Source of the DNA: Herbaspirillum sp. alder98
Lineage (GTDB): Bacteria > Pseudomonadota > Gammaproteobacteria > Burkholderiales > Burkholderiaceae_D
DNA length: 64,000 nt
NCBI RefSeq assembly: GCF_020179755.1
Contig: NZ_JAIUCY010000010.1
Location: 62,001 to 126,000, forward strand
Direction of reading: 5' to 3'
Positions 46,467 through 55,720 of the stretch are shown here, piece by piece. The position numbers and the translations under genes were made by a program. Each line of letters starts with the position of its first letter. The first letter of the stretch is position 1. Under the pieces are notes generated by a model. It saw nothing but the letters and a program-made list of their open reading frames with translations. It had not been told where the DNA came from and ran no database searches.

Positions 46467-48110
46467 TCAATCGCGGCGCTTGCCCTTGGCCGGCTTGCTT
46501 ACCTTGCTCGCCTTGGGCTTGGCTTTTCCTTTTTCCTGCTCGAACAGGGCATAGTATTCGGAAGCCATCTTGCGGATCGCGCGACCGATGTTGGCATAGT
46601 CGTATTCATTGAGGTTGGCCAGCGACACGCGGCCTGATGGATGACTGGCGCCAAAGCCCTTGCCCGGCAACAGGATCACCCCGGTTTCTTCGGCCAGGCG
46701 GAACAGCGCTTCGTTAGGCTTTAACCGCGTCAGCAACCACTTGGAGAATTCGGCGCCGTGCATTTCAGCCGACAGCAGTTCCAGGTCCAGCAGGTGGTAG
46801 TAACGCACCGAATTGGCGTCGACCGGCATCGGCAGTCCAAGCTCACGATACAGCGCTTCCTTGCGACGAAGGACAATGCGCTTCATCGACGCCTTGTAGC
46901 TGCCAGCCTCATCCATCAGCGAAAACAACGAGAACAAGGTCATCTGCGCCTGTACCGGCGTCGATAGACCAGCCGTGTGATTGAGGGCGACGGTACGGCT
47001 ATCGGCTACCAGGCGATCAATGAACTTGATGTTGCGCGGCGCCGTCGTGATCGAACTGTAGCGCTGGTCGAGCTGGCGGGCGGTCTTCTCCGGCAATTTG
47101 GAAATCAGTTCGTCGATCACATTCTGCTTGTGCGTGGCGACTACGCCCATGCGCCAGCCGGTCGCACCGAAGTATTTAGAAAACGAATACACCAGGATGG
47201 TGTTGTACGGGCAGATGGCGAAGAGCGAGGTGAAGTTGTCGGCAAAAGTGGCATAGACATCATCGGTGAGGATGATCAGATCGGGACGTTTCTTGATGAT
47301 CTCTGCGATGTAGGCCAGGGTCTTGTCGTCGATCTTGACCGACGGTGGATTGCTCGGATTGACCAGGAAGAATGCCTTCACCTTGGGGTCGAGCAGTTTG
47401 TCGAGTTCTTTCCTGGTGTACTGCCAGTTGTTGGATTGCGGCGCATCGATGGTCACCTCGACCAGGTTGAATTCGGCCAGGTGCGGAATCTCGATGTAGG
47501 GCGTGAAAATCGGCATGCCCAGCGCGATCGTGTCGCCATCCTTGATCACGTGATTGGCCTTGAGGCTACCGAACAGGTAGGTCATCGCGGCGGTGCCGCC
47601 CTCGACCGCATACATGTCGAAGTGGCCGACGAAGGGATGGGTGCCGATCATCTCCTTGTGCAGATAGTTGCCGACGATACGCTCTGTCATGCGCAGCATG
47701 CGGTCTGGCACCGGGTAGTTGCAGCCGAGGATGGCCTCGCACATCTCGTAGATGAAATCGCCCGCAGACATGCCCAGCTGATCTCGCACGTAAGAGACTG
47801 CGGCCTCGATGAAGCGCACGCCGGGAACATCCGCATGATTCTTGGCGTACAGTTCGAAGCGGGCCTCGATGCCTTCGCGTTGCGGAAAACCGCCGACGCC
47901 ATCCATGTAGATATAAGACCGCTCGGCCTCGGTCATGGCGAACAGCCCGAACTGGAAGAAGCCATGGCGCGGTTTGGTGGCCACGAAATTCGGATTGCCC
48001 CGACCCGCATTGAGCATCAGCTTGTTGTTCTGCATGGCGCTCTGGATCAACGCATCCTTCAATTCGAAGGGGCTCAGCAGGGCAAGTTTTTCTGGGTCGC
48101 TAAAATCCAT
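46467..48110 (-). CDS. aspD: Bifunctional aspartate aminotransferase / aspartate 4-decarboxylase
   Basis: A 547-residue PLP enzyme that converts aspartate to alanine and CO2. It belongs to the class I aminotransferase fold, with the long insertions typical of AspD (EMCEAILGCNYPVPDRMLRMTERIVGNYLHKEM) and the PLP-lysine motif YSFSKYFGATGWRMG. AAGGAG about 8 bp upstream selects the start at 48110 (MDFSDPEK). The C-terminal tail of about 20 residues is Lys-rich. It lies 67 bp after aspT on the same strand; together they form a decarboxylation/antiport pair. Confidence 0.9.
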   Translation of the reverse strand: MDFSDPEKLALLSPFELKDALIQSAMQNNKLMLNAGRGNPNFVATKPRHGFFQFGLFAMTEAERSYIYMDGVGGFPQREGIEARFELYAKNHADVPGVRFIEAAVSYVRDQLGMSAGDFIYEMCEAILGCNYPVPDRMLRMTERIVGNYLHKEMIGTHPFVGHFDMYAVEGGTAAMTYLFGSLKANHVIKDGDTIALGMPIFTPYIEIPHLAEFNLVEVTIDAPQSNNWQYTRKELDKLLDPKVKAFFLVNPSNPPSVKIDDKTLAYIAEIIKKRPDLIILTDDVYATFADNFTSLFAICPYNTILVYSFSKYFGATGWRMGVVATHKQNVIDELISKLPEKTARQLDQRYSSITTAPRNIKFIDRLVADSRTVALNHTAGLSTPVQAQMTLFSLFSLMDEAGSYKASMKRIVLRRKEALYRELGLPMPVDANSVRYYHLLDLELLSAEMHGAEFSKWLLTRLKPNEALFRLAEETGVILLPGKGFGASHPSGRVSLANLNEYDYANIGRAIRKMASEYYALFEQEKGKAKPKASKVSKPAKGKRRD

Positions 48111-48177
48111 GGTGTTACTCCTTTGGGAAGAGAACTGCAAAGATTGCGGAGTCGGCCACTGCCGGCTCGATGTGCGC

Positions 48178-49866
48178 TCAAACCAGCGCTACTACCAGTG
48201 GGCCAAGCAGGGTGAGGAACACGTTCGCCAATGCATAGGTAATGGCGAAGGGAACGGTGGGGATGGCGTTCTCGGCCTTGTCGAGAATTTCGCCGAAGGC
48301 CGGATTGGCGCTGCGCGATCCGCTCAGCGCGCCGGCGAAGACGGCCGTGTTGTCATAGCGCAGAACATAGCGGCCGAACAGCATGGTCAATACCAGCGGC
48401 AAGATGGTGACCACCACGCCCACGCCGAACAGCGTCAACCCCTGCGCCTTGATGGTCTGCACTGCCTGCAGGCCGGAAGACAGCCCGACCACGACGACGA
48501 ATCCGGCCAGTCCCAGGTCTTTCAGGATCTGCACGGCGCCGTTGGGCATGGCGCCGAATGTCTGCCGCCTGGCCCGCAGCCAGCCGAACAGCAACCCCGA
48601 CAGCAGCGCACCGCCGCCACTGCCCAGCGTCAGTGGAATCGACCCGATGCGCGCGGTCAGCAATCCGATCAGCAAGCCCACCACCAGGCCGGCGCCCAGG
48701 TAGACGAAATCGGTCTTGGGGCTGGGCACGATGGCGTAGCCGATCAGTGCCGAGACGCGCTTGACGTCCTGTTCCGAGCCGAACACGGTCACCACGTCGC
48801 CAGTCTGGATCACGGTCTCGTCGTGCATCGGCAGCGCTTTTCCCATGCGGGTCAGTTGCACCACATAGATGCCATGACGCACCTCGCTGGCGGTCTTGGC
48901 GCTGATATCGCCGACGGTGCGGTTGTGATATTCGCGGTTCGACAGCACCACATCCCGGCGCTCCATCGTCTGCTCCATGCCGTCGACGGCGTACAGCTCG
49001 CGACCAAACAGGGCGGCGATGCCGACCATCGCCGCCCGCCGTCCGACCACCAGCACGATGTCGCCGGCTTGCAGCAGCAGTTGCGGAGTCGTCTCGATGA
49101 TCTTGCCGTCGCGCTTGACGCGCTCGACCGTAATCGATGCGGTCGGATGTTTCTTTTCGATTTGATTCACCGTGAGCCCGGTGGCGGCATCGATTTGATA
49201 AATCCGACCTACCAGATCGGGGGCCGCGGCCTGCTGCCCCGGTGCCAGCACCTGCACGCCTTGCTGCATGGCAGCTTCGGCTCGCACCGCATCTTCCTTG
49301 ATGCTGCGCCCCATCAACTTCGGCAGCAGGTTCACGCAGACCAGGATGGCGCCGAACGAACCGAAGACATAGGTCACGGCGTAACCCACGGCCACGTTGC
49401 CCTGCAGCCGCTTGACTTCGTCGGCGGCCAGGCCGAGCTTGGCGATGGCGTCGCCGGCGGTGCCGATGATGGCCGACTGCGTCAGGCCTCCGGCGGCAAT
49501 GCCGGCGGCCAGTCCCTTGTCGAGACCGAACAGCTTGGCCATGACCACCACGGTCGCCAGGCCACTGATGGCCAGCACCGCCGCCAGAATGATTTCGCGA
49601 ATCGATTGCTTGCCGAGGGAATTAAAGAATTGCGGGCCGCTTTCATACCCGACGGCATAGATGAAGAGGGCGAACAGCACCGACTTGACGCCTGGATCGA
49701 TGCTCACGCCGACCTGGCTGACCAGCACCGCCACCAGCAGCGAGCCGGCCACGCCGCCCAGCTGAAACTTGCCGAACTGGATCTTGCCGATGTAATAGCC
49801 GACGGCCAGGGACAGGAACAACGCAATCTCGGGAGATTTTGCGAACAGCGCATGCAGCCAATCCAT
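48178..49866 (-). CDS. aspT: Aspartate:alanine antiporter
   Basis: A 562-residue protein of the AspT/YidE family, with two membrane halves (about ten segments) flanking two TrkA-C domains (about 205-375). The signature GLTQSAIIGTAGDAI and the second-half TAVFAGALSGSRSANPAFGEILD repeat are present. It exchanges external aspartate for internal alanine. Coupled to AspD this consumes a cytoplasmic proton and is electrogenic, generating proton-motive force and raising pH. aspT comes first, with aspD following, as in Comamonas. Confidence 0.92.
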   Translation of the reverse strand: MDWLHALFAKSPEIALFLSLAVGYYIGKIQFGKFQLGGVAGSLLVAVLVSQVGVSIDPGVKSVLFALFIYAVGYESGPQFFNSLGKQSIREIILAAVLAISGLATVVVMAKLFGLDKGLAAGIAAGGLTQSAIIGTAGDAIAKLGLAADEVKRLQGNVAVGYAVTYVFGSFGAILVCVNLLPKLMGRSIKEDAVRAEAAMQQGVQVLAPGQQAAAPDLVGRIYQIDAATGLTVNQIEKKHPTASITVERVKRDGKIIETTPQLLLQAGDIVLVVGRRAAMVGIAALFGRELYAVDGMEQTMERRDVVLSNREYHNRTVGDISAKTASEVRHGIYVVQLTRMGKALPMHDETVIQTGDVVTVFGSEQDVKRVSALIGYAIVPSPKTDFVYLGAGLVVGLLIGLLTARIGSIPLTLGSGGGALLSGLLFGWLRARRQTFGAMPNGAVQILKDLGLAGFVVVVGLSSGLQAVQTIKAQGLTLFGVGVVVTILPLVLTMLFGRYVLRYDNTAVFAGALSGSRSANPAFGEILDKAENAIPTVPFAITYALANVFLTLLGPLVVALV

Positions 49867-50325
49867 GATTACCGCCTTTCGGTAGGAATAAATCGTTCTT
49901 CAACATCGGGCAGGATATCTTCTCGAACAATAATTTCAATGACCTGAAGCAAGTACGGGCAAGACCGATCATCAATTCATGGCGACCCTCGTCGCTGTGC
50001 GCAAATCGCCATGGCATTAGCCGAGGGAATGGGCGAGTTGTGGGTAATGCCGACGGCGCGAAAATCTGCGCGCCTCTGGTTTCTTGAGAGCGCGGCGGTC
50101 TCTGGCCGGGCTGTTATTTTTATTAGACTATTGTTTCCCGGCTCTTGGTCGCCCGTAGGATGAACGATAATTTTTTGGGCGTCAATGGACAGCTGCGGTT
50201 GCAGTCGCGCCTGGAAACCGGGCTATTGATTTTTTGTTATTACCCGGAAGAGTAGCGATGCATGGGGCGGGCGCCGGGAACCCGGCGCCGCTTCATCTGT
50301 ATCTGGTCAATGCCATGAACGGCGC
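49867..50325. promoter_or_regulatory. Intergenic region upstream of aspT, with hairpins
   Basis: 459 bp without a credible gene. It contains hairpins GGCGCG/CGCGCC at 50055-50074 and the 20-bp perfect palindrome at 50270-50289, plus AT-rich stretches near 50110-50240. The aspTD promoter should be at its left end and the carboxylesterase terminator at its right end. Confidence 0.5.
50270..50289 (-). terminator. GC-rich palindrome after carboxylesterase gene
   Basis: A perfect stem with arms GGCGCCGGG and CCCGGCGCC and a 2-nt centre, 37 bp past the carboxylesterase stop. There is no T-run on the minus strand, so it may be an mRNA-stabilising or weak terminator structure. Confidence 0.45.
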
Positions 50326-51963
50326 TCAGGGCATCACACGATTCCACAGTTCGCGCTCCTGTCCTGCCGGATCGGTCTGGATAGTGCTGCCGGCGCCATC
50401 GAGAATCATCGTACGGCGCCCTTGAGGCGAATACCGCGGCCAGGTGGGAAGTTGCGGGTGCGAGGGCGTACCGGTCTTGATGAACGAGACCCAGGTTTGA
50501 TGGACCACATCTGCAAATGCCGGGGTTGGCGGATTTCTGCCGTACAGCATTTCAAGGAATGGCTCGCCGAAATTGCGCCAGGTAAACGGCTGCTCGCCGG
50601 CATGGACTGCATACCCGGAAAACGGTCCCTGCCTGGCGCTTTCATCAAAGCGGTACAGGTAGGTTTTACCGCCATTGGCGGCATGCGCATCGGCGACGCG
50701 AATGGTCGGGATCCAGTACTCTTCGGCAGTCAATAAACGCAGCCGACGGTCAAAGGCCGATTGCGAGGGAAACGCTTTCTGGTACAGATCGTCGGCCTGC
50801 TGCATTGTCGCCGGATCAATCTGGGCCATTTCCCGCGATGAGATTGCGGCGGCAGAATAGGTATTCTGTCGATGCGCTGCCAGCAATGCCGGTGGGAAGA
50901 ACAGCAAGGCTTCATCGCGATTGCTCCCGATCAGCAACGGTACGTCGCTGGATGCGCCGTCTGCAATCAATGCCTGTGGCGAACGAGGCATGAAGTCGCG
51001 GTCAATCACCGTGCGAAATGCAAAGTTCCGTTGATATTGTTCAACCGTCTTGACCTGCGCCTTGAGCAGGGCGGCGGCGTCGGTGTTCAAGAGCAGTTGC
51101 GCGACAGGTGTTCCCGGCGCTTGTTGCTGCAGCGCTGAGGCGAAGATCCCCGCGACCTCCTGGGCGTCTTTTTGCGTATGAGTGGTGAGGGCGCCACCGC
51201 TTTGCACAATGGCTTGCTGGAACAGCCCCTTGGCGGCAGGGGCCGCCAGCAAGGCAGAAAGGTTCTTGCCGCCTGCGGATTCGCCGGCGATCGTCACCTT
51301 GTCGTGATCGCCGCCAAAGGCTGAAATATTATCCCTGACCCATGTCAGCGCCAGGACCTGGTCACGCAGGGCGTTATTGCCACTGCCGTTGTATGCGTCA
51401 CCCAGGATGGCGCCCAGCTCGAGGAAGCCAAGCGCACCGAGGCGATAGCCGATGGTGACGCAGACTACGCCGCTCCTGGCAAAGCTGGTGCCGTCATACA
51501 GGGGCTGGCTGGTCGCGCCATAGATATTGCTGCCACCATAGATCCAGACGAATACAGGGTGCGGCCCGGGCGTGTCAGGCGTCCATATATTCAGGTAAAG
51601 ACAGTCTTCGCTCTGGTTCACATCGCCGATGAACCGGCGGCCTGTTCCTGCCTGGATTCTATCGGGTTGAATCGGCGCGTTGGCAAACGAGAATGCGTTG
51701 ATGACGGTGCGTGTCCGGGGCGCCGGTTGGGGCGCCTTGAAGCGCAATGGACCAACGGGTGGCATGGCATAAGGAATTCCTTTAAAGGAGTTCACGCCAT
51801 TTTCTGCCGCTCCGCGAATCGGCCCGCATGGCGCTTCTATTGTCACTGCGCGTCGTTGCTGGAGGGGATCGGATGAAGTGGCGGCGTTGCCAAGAAGTGG
51901 AAAGGCAAGGGCCATGCCCAAGCCTGAACCTTGTGACAAGAATCGGCGGCGATCACGTTGCAT
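50326..51963 (-). CDS. Type-B carboxylesterase with Tat-type signal
   Basis: A 545-residue alpha/beta hydrolase. The nucleophile motif is TIAGESAGGKN, with the EDCLYLNIW hallmark, the GGSN oxyanion loop and the usual N-terminal GPIRGAAENGVNSFKGIPYA opening. The start at 51963 gives MQRDRRRFLSQGSGLGMALAFPLLG, a twin-arginine signal that points to export. It hydrolyses an ester of unknown structure in the periplasm. It is a lone gene, separated by about 320 bp from the MerR gene. Confidence 0.88.
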   Translation of the reverse strand: MQRDRRRFLSQGSGLGMALAFPLLGNAATSSDPLQQRRAVTIEAPCGPIRGAAENGVNSFKGIPYAMPPVGPLRFKAPQPAPRTRTVINAFSFANAPIQPDRIQAGTGRRFIGDVNQSEDCLYLNIWTPDTPGPHPVFVWIYGGSNIYGATSQPLYDGTSFARSGVVCVTIGYRLGALGFLELGAILGDAYNGSGNNALRDQVLALTWVRDNISAFGGDHDKVTIAGESAGGKNLSALLAAPAAKGLFQQAIVQSGGALTTHTQKDAQEVAGIFASALQQQAPGTPVAQLLLNTDAAALLKAQVKTVEQYQRNFAFRTVIDRDFMPRSPQALIADGASSDVPLLIGSNRDEALLFFPPALLAAHRQNTYSAAAISSREMAQIDPATMQQADDLYQKAFPSQSAFDRRLRLLTAEEYWIPTIRVADAHAANGGKTYLYRFDESARQGPFSGYAVHAGEQPFTWRNFGEPFLEMLYGRNPPTPAFADVVHQTWVSFIKTGTPSHPQLPTWPRYSPQGRRTMILDGAGSTIQTDPAGQERELWNRVMP

Positions 51964-52281
51964 AGAGGAGTAGTCTTTTTCAGCAAGGAAGGGGGCTGGA
52001 AGCAGTCGGAGATAAAGCAGATGCGCCCCGGATAGAATGAAAATATCCGGCCCGCCGAGTGTATTTGCTGTGGTCTTGGCCAAGCAAGTTGATGCGGTGA
52101 ATCGGGCGAATTTGTACTCTTTATGATCCGTGCCGGTGCACCAGAATAGTGACGGCTGCCCTAAAAAAGCAAGGGTCGGCGCAACGCAGGCGCGGCCTGC
52201 GAGACTGCCCTGGTTGCTAATGAACCGCCAGCATCAAGGCCGGAGTTTCTGGTGGCTCTGCAGTCCATGTCAGGCCTTGCC
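51964..52281. other. Intergenic region with no recognised feature
   Basis: 318 bp between the carboxylesterase start and the MerR stop. It must contain the carboxylesterase promoter. I see no clear gene, strong terminator or convincing operator. Confidence 0.5.
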
Positions 52282-52698
52282 TCAGGAAGCCAGCTTGCGG
52301 GTACGCCTGGGGGACGCCGCCACCAGCGTCGGACACATCGGGTCCTGGCCGCTCTCGATGCTTTCTTCAAGCGCCTTCTTCAATGACTCGATGTCCCGGC
52401 GCTGCGAGGCGAGGGCCAGTTCGAGTTCTTGCAATTCGCTTAGTCGCACCTCGATCTGTTCGATGGTGCGCGTCTTGGAGCAGACTCCGTCGTCCGAGAA
52501 CATGCGGCGGATATTTTCCAGCGAAAACCCCAGCTTCTGCACCGCCACCACGATACGCAACTGCTTCAATGCGCGTTCGTCGTAGCTGCGATAACCATTC
52601 GCCCCGCGCGCCGGCGAGGCAATCAGTCCCTGTTCTTCGTAGAACCGGATGGCAGAAGTTGCCAGCCCGGTCTGCCGGGCCAGTTCACCTATCTTCAT
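52282..52698 (-). CDS. MerR-family transcriptional activator
   Basis: A 138-residue protein. The MerR helix-turn-helix (MKIGELARQTGLATSAIRFYEEQGLI, GYRSYDE) is followed by a dimerisation helix (about 80-120). Two cysteines (GVCSKT and MCPT) remain, but the four-Cys cluster of SoxR is absent, so it is not a 2Fe-2S sensor. It is divergent from the nitroreductase gene. A MerR-type promoter lies 6-36 bp upstream of its start, on the opposite strand, so it likely activates that gene and represses itself. Confidence 0.88.
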   Translation of the reverse strand: MKIGELARQTGLATSAIRFYEEQGLIASPARGANGYRSYDERALKQLRIVVAVQKLGFSLENIRRMFSDDGVCSKTRTIEQIEVRLSELQELELALASQRRDIESLKKALEESIESGQDPMCPTLVAASPRRTRKLAS

Positions 52699-52703
52699 TG
52701 TGC

Positions 52704-52734
52704 TTGACCTTCAAGTTGACTTGAAACTTATTAT
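52704..52734 (+). promoter_or_regulatory. MerR-type promoter with 19-bp spacer for nitroreductase
   Basis: TTGACC (-35, 52704-52709) and TATTAT (-10, 52729-52734) are 19 bp apart, the elongated spacing typical of MerR-activated promoters. The spacer carries a dyad TTCAAG-TTGA-CTTGAA at 52710-52725. The dyad resembles the SoxR-class TCAAGTTnACTTGA core, although the regulator lacks the iron-sulfur cysteines. Confidence 0.75.
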
Positions 52735-52841
52735 ACGTGCGAATGCCCATCATCATTTCCGGTTGTTAGTCTGTAGATGATCGGCAAGATTTCTTCATTG
52801 CGTTAGTAATGAATCACCATGCGAACTGAATCGAGGGTTTT

Positions 52842-53480
52842 ATGAGCGAATTGCTGAAAGACATGAACTGGCGTTACGCCACCAAGAAGTACGATGCATC
52901 CAAGGCAGTGCCTGCCGAAAAGATCGAGCGCATCCTGGAGGCGATCCGCCTGGCGCCGACCTCGAGCGGACTGCAGCCGTTCGAAGTGATGGTCGTGACC
53001 AACCCGAGCGTGCGCGAAAAGATCAAGGCGGTCGCCTGGAACCAGTCGCAAGTCACCGACAGTTCCCACCTGCTGGTGTTTGCGGCATGGGACGATATCA
53101 CCGCTGATCGCGTCAACATGATGTTCGACCTGACCAACCAGCAACGCGGCACCATCAACGAAGGGTGGGAAGCCTACCGGCAGCAGCTGTTGTCGATCGT
53201 GGCGGCGCGCGGTACGCAGGTCAATGCCCAAAGCGCTGCGCGCCAGGCCTACATCGCACTGGGTTTTGCGATGCTGGCGGCGGCCTCCGAACGGGTCGAC
53301 TCGACCCCGATGGAAGGCTTTGATCCTGATGCCGTGGACGAGATCCTTGATCTGAAGCGCCGAGGCCTGCGCAGCGTGGTCATGTTGCCGCTGGGCTATC
53401 GGGCCGATGAGGGCGACTGGCTGGTGGACCTGGTCAAGGTGCGTCGCGCCAAGGAAGATCTGTTCACCGAAGTCAAGTAA
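52842..53480 (+). CDS. NAD(P)H nitroreductase, NfsB-like
   Basis: A 212-residue FMN-dependent nitroreductase. It has the family opening YATKKYDASKAVPAEKIERILEAIRLAPTSSGLQPFE, the central ARQAYIALGFAMLAAASE helix and the C-terminal LGYRADEGDWLVDLVKVRR. It reduces nitroaromatics or quinones with NAD(P)H. It is under the MerR-type promoter at 52704-52734. GAGGG about 10 bp upstream supports the ATG at 52842. Confidence 0.9.
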   Translation: MSELLKDMNWRYATKKYDASKAVPAEKIERILEAIRLAPTSSGLQPFEVMVVTNPSVREKIKAVAWNQSQVTDSSHLLVFAAWDDITADRVNMMFDLTNQQRGTINEGWEAYRQQLLSIVAARGTQVNAQSAARQAYIALGFAMLAAASERVDSTPMEGFDPDAVDEILDLKRRGLRSVVMLPLGYRADEGDWLVDLVKVRRAKEDLFTEVK

Positions 53481-53676
53481 GTCACCTCTGCGCTGGCCGG
53501 TCGCGATGCGGCCGGCTACCGCCTGCATCCTCGACAAGCCAAGCCGGTCTTACTATACCTTCGCATGATTATCCTGCGGGTCCGAATTCGTTAGCATGTG
53601 GAATCGATAAGATTGAAGCAGGGCAGGGCGCTGGCAAGATTGCTCTTCCTGCCACGGCCATGCGAGGAATGCACCG

Positions 53677-54624
53677 ATGCAGTCAGAAAAATTTGCCGAA
53701 TTCCTGGGCGTCTTCGCCGACGTCGCGCGCGAGGGGAGCTTTTCCGGCGCGGGACGTCGCCGGGGGCGCACGCCTTCATCGGTCGGGCGTCAGATCGATA
53801 CGCTGGAGGCGTATCTCGATACCCCTTTGTTCCTGCGCTCGACCCGCCTGCTGACGCTGACCGATGCGGGCGAGGCGCTTCTGGTGCGCGCCCGGCAGAT
53901 TCTCGATTCGCTGGAAGACGCCCAGCAAGAACTGGCGTCGATGAAGGGCGCCGTCACCGGCACCCTGCGGGTGGCCTGCTTTCCCACCTTCGGCAAACGC
54001 TATGTCCTGCCGGTCATGGGCGAGCTGGCGCGCAAGTATCCCGGTCTGCGCCTTGAGCTGGACTTGACCGAGCGGCTCGCCGACCCGGTCGCGGAACGGC
54101 TGGACTTAGTTATTCGCATCGGCGACATGGCTGACAGCACCCTGATTGCGACGCGCATTGCGACCCAGACCCGCATCCTTTGTGCGAGCTCCGCCTATCT
54201 GGAACGGACAGGTCAGCCGGCCGTGTTGGCCGAGCTGGCCTCGCATTGCCTGATCGACAAATTGCACGGCGCGGACTTGCTGGGATGGGCTGACGTACTT
54301 GGTCAACCGTCGCGTGCGGCCAGTTCGCAACCGGTCTTTGCCTGTGACGACTTTGAAGCGATGCGGCTGGCCGCCCGCGAAGGCTTGGGGATCGGTTATC
54401 TGCCGGATTGGGTGGTCGGTCCTGATATCAAGGCGGGGCATCTGGTGCAGCTCTTTGCCGAGTGGTCGACGCAGCCGTGTGCGCGGACCGGCATTCACGC
54501 CTTGCGCGCGTTGCGGCAACCGCCGGCGCGCGTGACGGTATTGCTGGATGCGTTGCGAGCGCATATCGGGCGCCCGGCAGGGTGGGCGCTGGATGCCATC
54601 GAAGGGGATGGCGACGCGGCTTAG
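53677..54624 (+). CDS. LysR-family transcriptional regulator
   Basis: A 315-residue protein with the LysR helix-turn-helix (AREGSFSGAGRRRGRTPSSVGRQIDTLEAYL) and a C-terminal effector domain. GAGGA about 10 bp upstream of the ATG supports the start. It is convergent with the next LysR gene and tandem with the nitroreductase; neither is a clear regulatory partner, so the target is unknown. Confidence 0.9.
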   Translation: MQSEKFAEFLGVFADVAREGSFSGAGRRRGRTPSSVGRQIDTLEAYLDTPLFLRSTRLLTLTDAGEALLVRARQILDSLEDAQQELASMKGAVTGTLRVACFPTFGKRYVLPVMGELARKYPGLRLELDLTERLADPVAERLDLVIRIGDMADSTLIATRIATQTRILCASSAYLERTGQPAVLAELASHCLIDKLHGADLLGWADVLGQPSRAASSQPVFACDDFEAMRLAAREGLGIGYLPDWVVGPDIKAGHLVQLFAEWSTQPCARTGIHALRALRQPPARVTVLLDALRAHIGRPAGWALDAIEGDGDAA

Positions 54625-54648
54625 TAGCAGGGTGCGTCGCTCATCGCT

Positions 54649-55554
54649 TTATCCGAGGTAGGGTAGGCGCGCATCCCGGTCGAAGATTCTCTCGCAATGG
54701 CTATCGACGATGGCGATGCTGCGCGCGGCGCCTGCGGTGGGTTGCTTGTGGGAGAGGCGATAGCAGGTATAGGGCGGTGGCGGATCGGTAAGTTCGCGAA
54801 TCATGTAGGGCCCCCTGGAAAGCGTGGCTTCGGCCAGCCAGCGCGGAACGATCGCCCATTGGTCGGGGTGATGCAGCATCGACAGGATCAGGTAGCCGCT
54901 ATCGAGCTTGATACGCGAAGGCGTCAGCGGATCCCACCAGTGGTCGTGCCACGCATCGAACTGCCGCCCCCAGGGCACGAACAATTCATGGTCCGCGGCC
55001 AGGTCCTGCGGGCGTACTTTCTTGCCGGGTTTCGATTTTCCATCCTGCAGGCCCAGCACCACCATCGGCGACGTCAGGAACACATCCACATTGACGTTTG
55101 GCGAACTTCGCTCGCGCAGCGTGAAGGCCAGATCCAGCTTTCTCTGCTCGATCTTTTCATACATCTCGTCCGAGTGAAGCGTAAGGATCTCGATCTTCAT
55201 CGCCGGGTGTTCCGCATGCAGTTCCCGATAAAGTCGCGGCAGCACAAACACGTTCAGGCTGTCGACGGCGGCAATGGTAAGACTAAGTCTCGGCCCCTGC
55301 GCGCTGAGGATTTCCACTTCGCGCGACAACAGCTGCCATTGCTCGGCGATGCGCAGAAACTCCTCGCCGCTAGGCGTGAGCCTGACCTGGCGGATTCCCT
55401 TTCCTCGTTCCAGAAGTTGCATGCCCAGCTCGTCCTCGAGCGCCTTGATGCGTTTGCTGATGGAGGTTTGCGTCAGGTTGAGCCGGTCCGCGGCCGCGCT
55501 CTGGCTACCGGTCCGCACGATCTCCAGGAAGGTGGCGATAGCGTGAGGGAACAT
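54649..55554 (-). CDS. LysR-family regulator of the MFS/RraA/oxidase operon
   Basis: A 301-residue LysR protein. The helix-turn-helix is at about 15-60 (GSQSAAADRLNLTQTSISKRIKALEDELG) and the effector domain at about 90-290. It is divergent from the MFS gene, with a 166-bp gap carrying an imperfect dyad at 55575-55595. By position it should regulate the MFS-RraA-oxidase genes. Confidence 0.9.
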   Translation of the reverse strand: MFPHAIATFLEIVRTGSQSAAADRLNLTQTSISKRIKALEDELGMQLLERGKGIRQVRLTPSGEEFLRIAEQWQLLSREVEILSAQGPRLSLTIAAVDSLNVFVLPRLYRELHAEHPAMKIEILTLHSDEMYEKIEQRKLDLAFTLRERSSPNVNVDVFLTSPMVVLGLQDGKSKPGKKVRPQDLAADHELFVPWGRQFDAWHDHWWDPLTPSRIKLDSGYLILSMLHHPDQWAIVPRWLAEATLSRGPYMIRELTDPPPPYTCYRLSHKQPTAGAARSIAIVDSHCERIFDRDARLPYLG

Positions 55555-55574
55555 GATGCCTCCGAGAGAATATT

Positions 55575-55595
55575 AATAATCGACTAGCGACTATT
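55575..55595. promoter_or_regulatory. Imperfect dyad upstream of MFS operon
   Basis: AATAATCG - ACTAG - CGACTATT, with one mismatch in the 8-bp arms. It lies 21-41 bp from the LysR start and about 125 bp upstream of the MFS start. It is a candidate LysR recognition site. Confidence 0.35.
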
Positions 55596-55720
55596 TTATG
55601 GTCAAAAAACTCATTTTACGGTTTTAATTATCGTATTTAGAATCTCCGGCAGCACGCATATCGTCAACAAATGCCGCAGAAGCATTGTGCGAAGCAAAAC
55701 TAAATCACGGAGATAACGCA

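Noticed and set aside
47935..49947. 670-codon plus-strand frame over aspD/aspT
   Set aside because: Shadow of two well-defined minus-strand genes.
52282..52698. SoxR
   Set aside because: The operator resembles a SoxR box, but the CX2CXCX5C iron-sulfur motif is absent.
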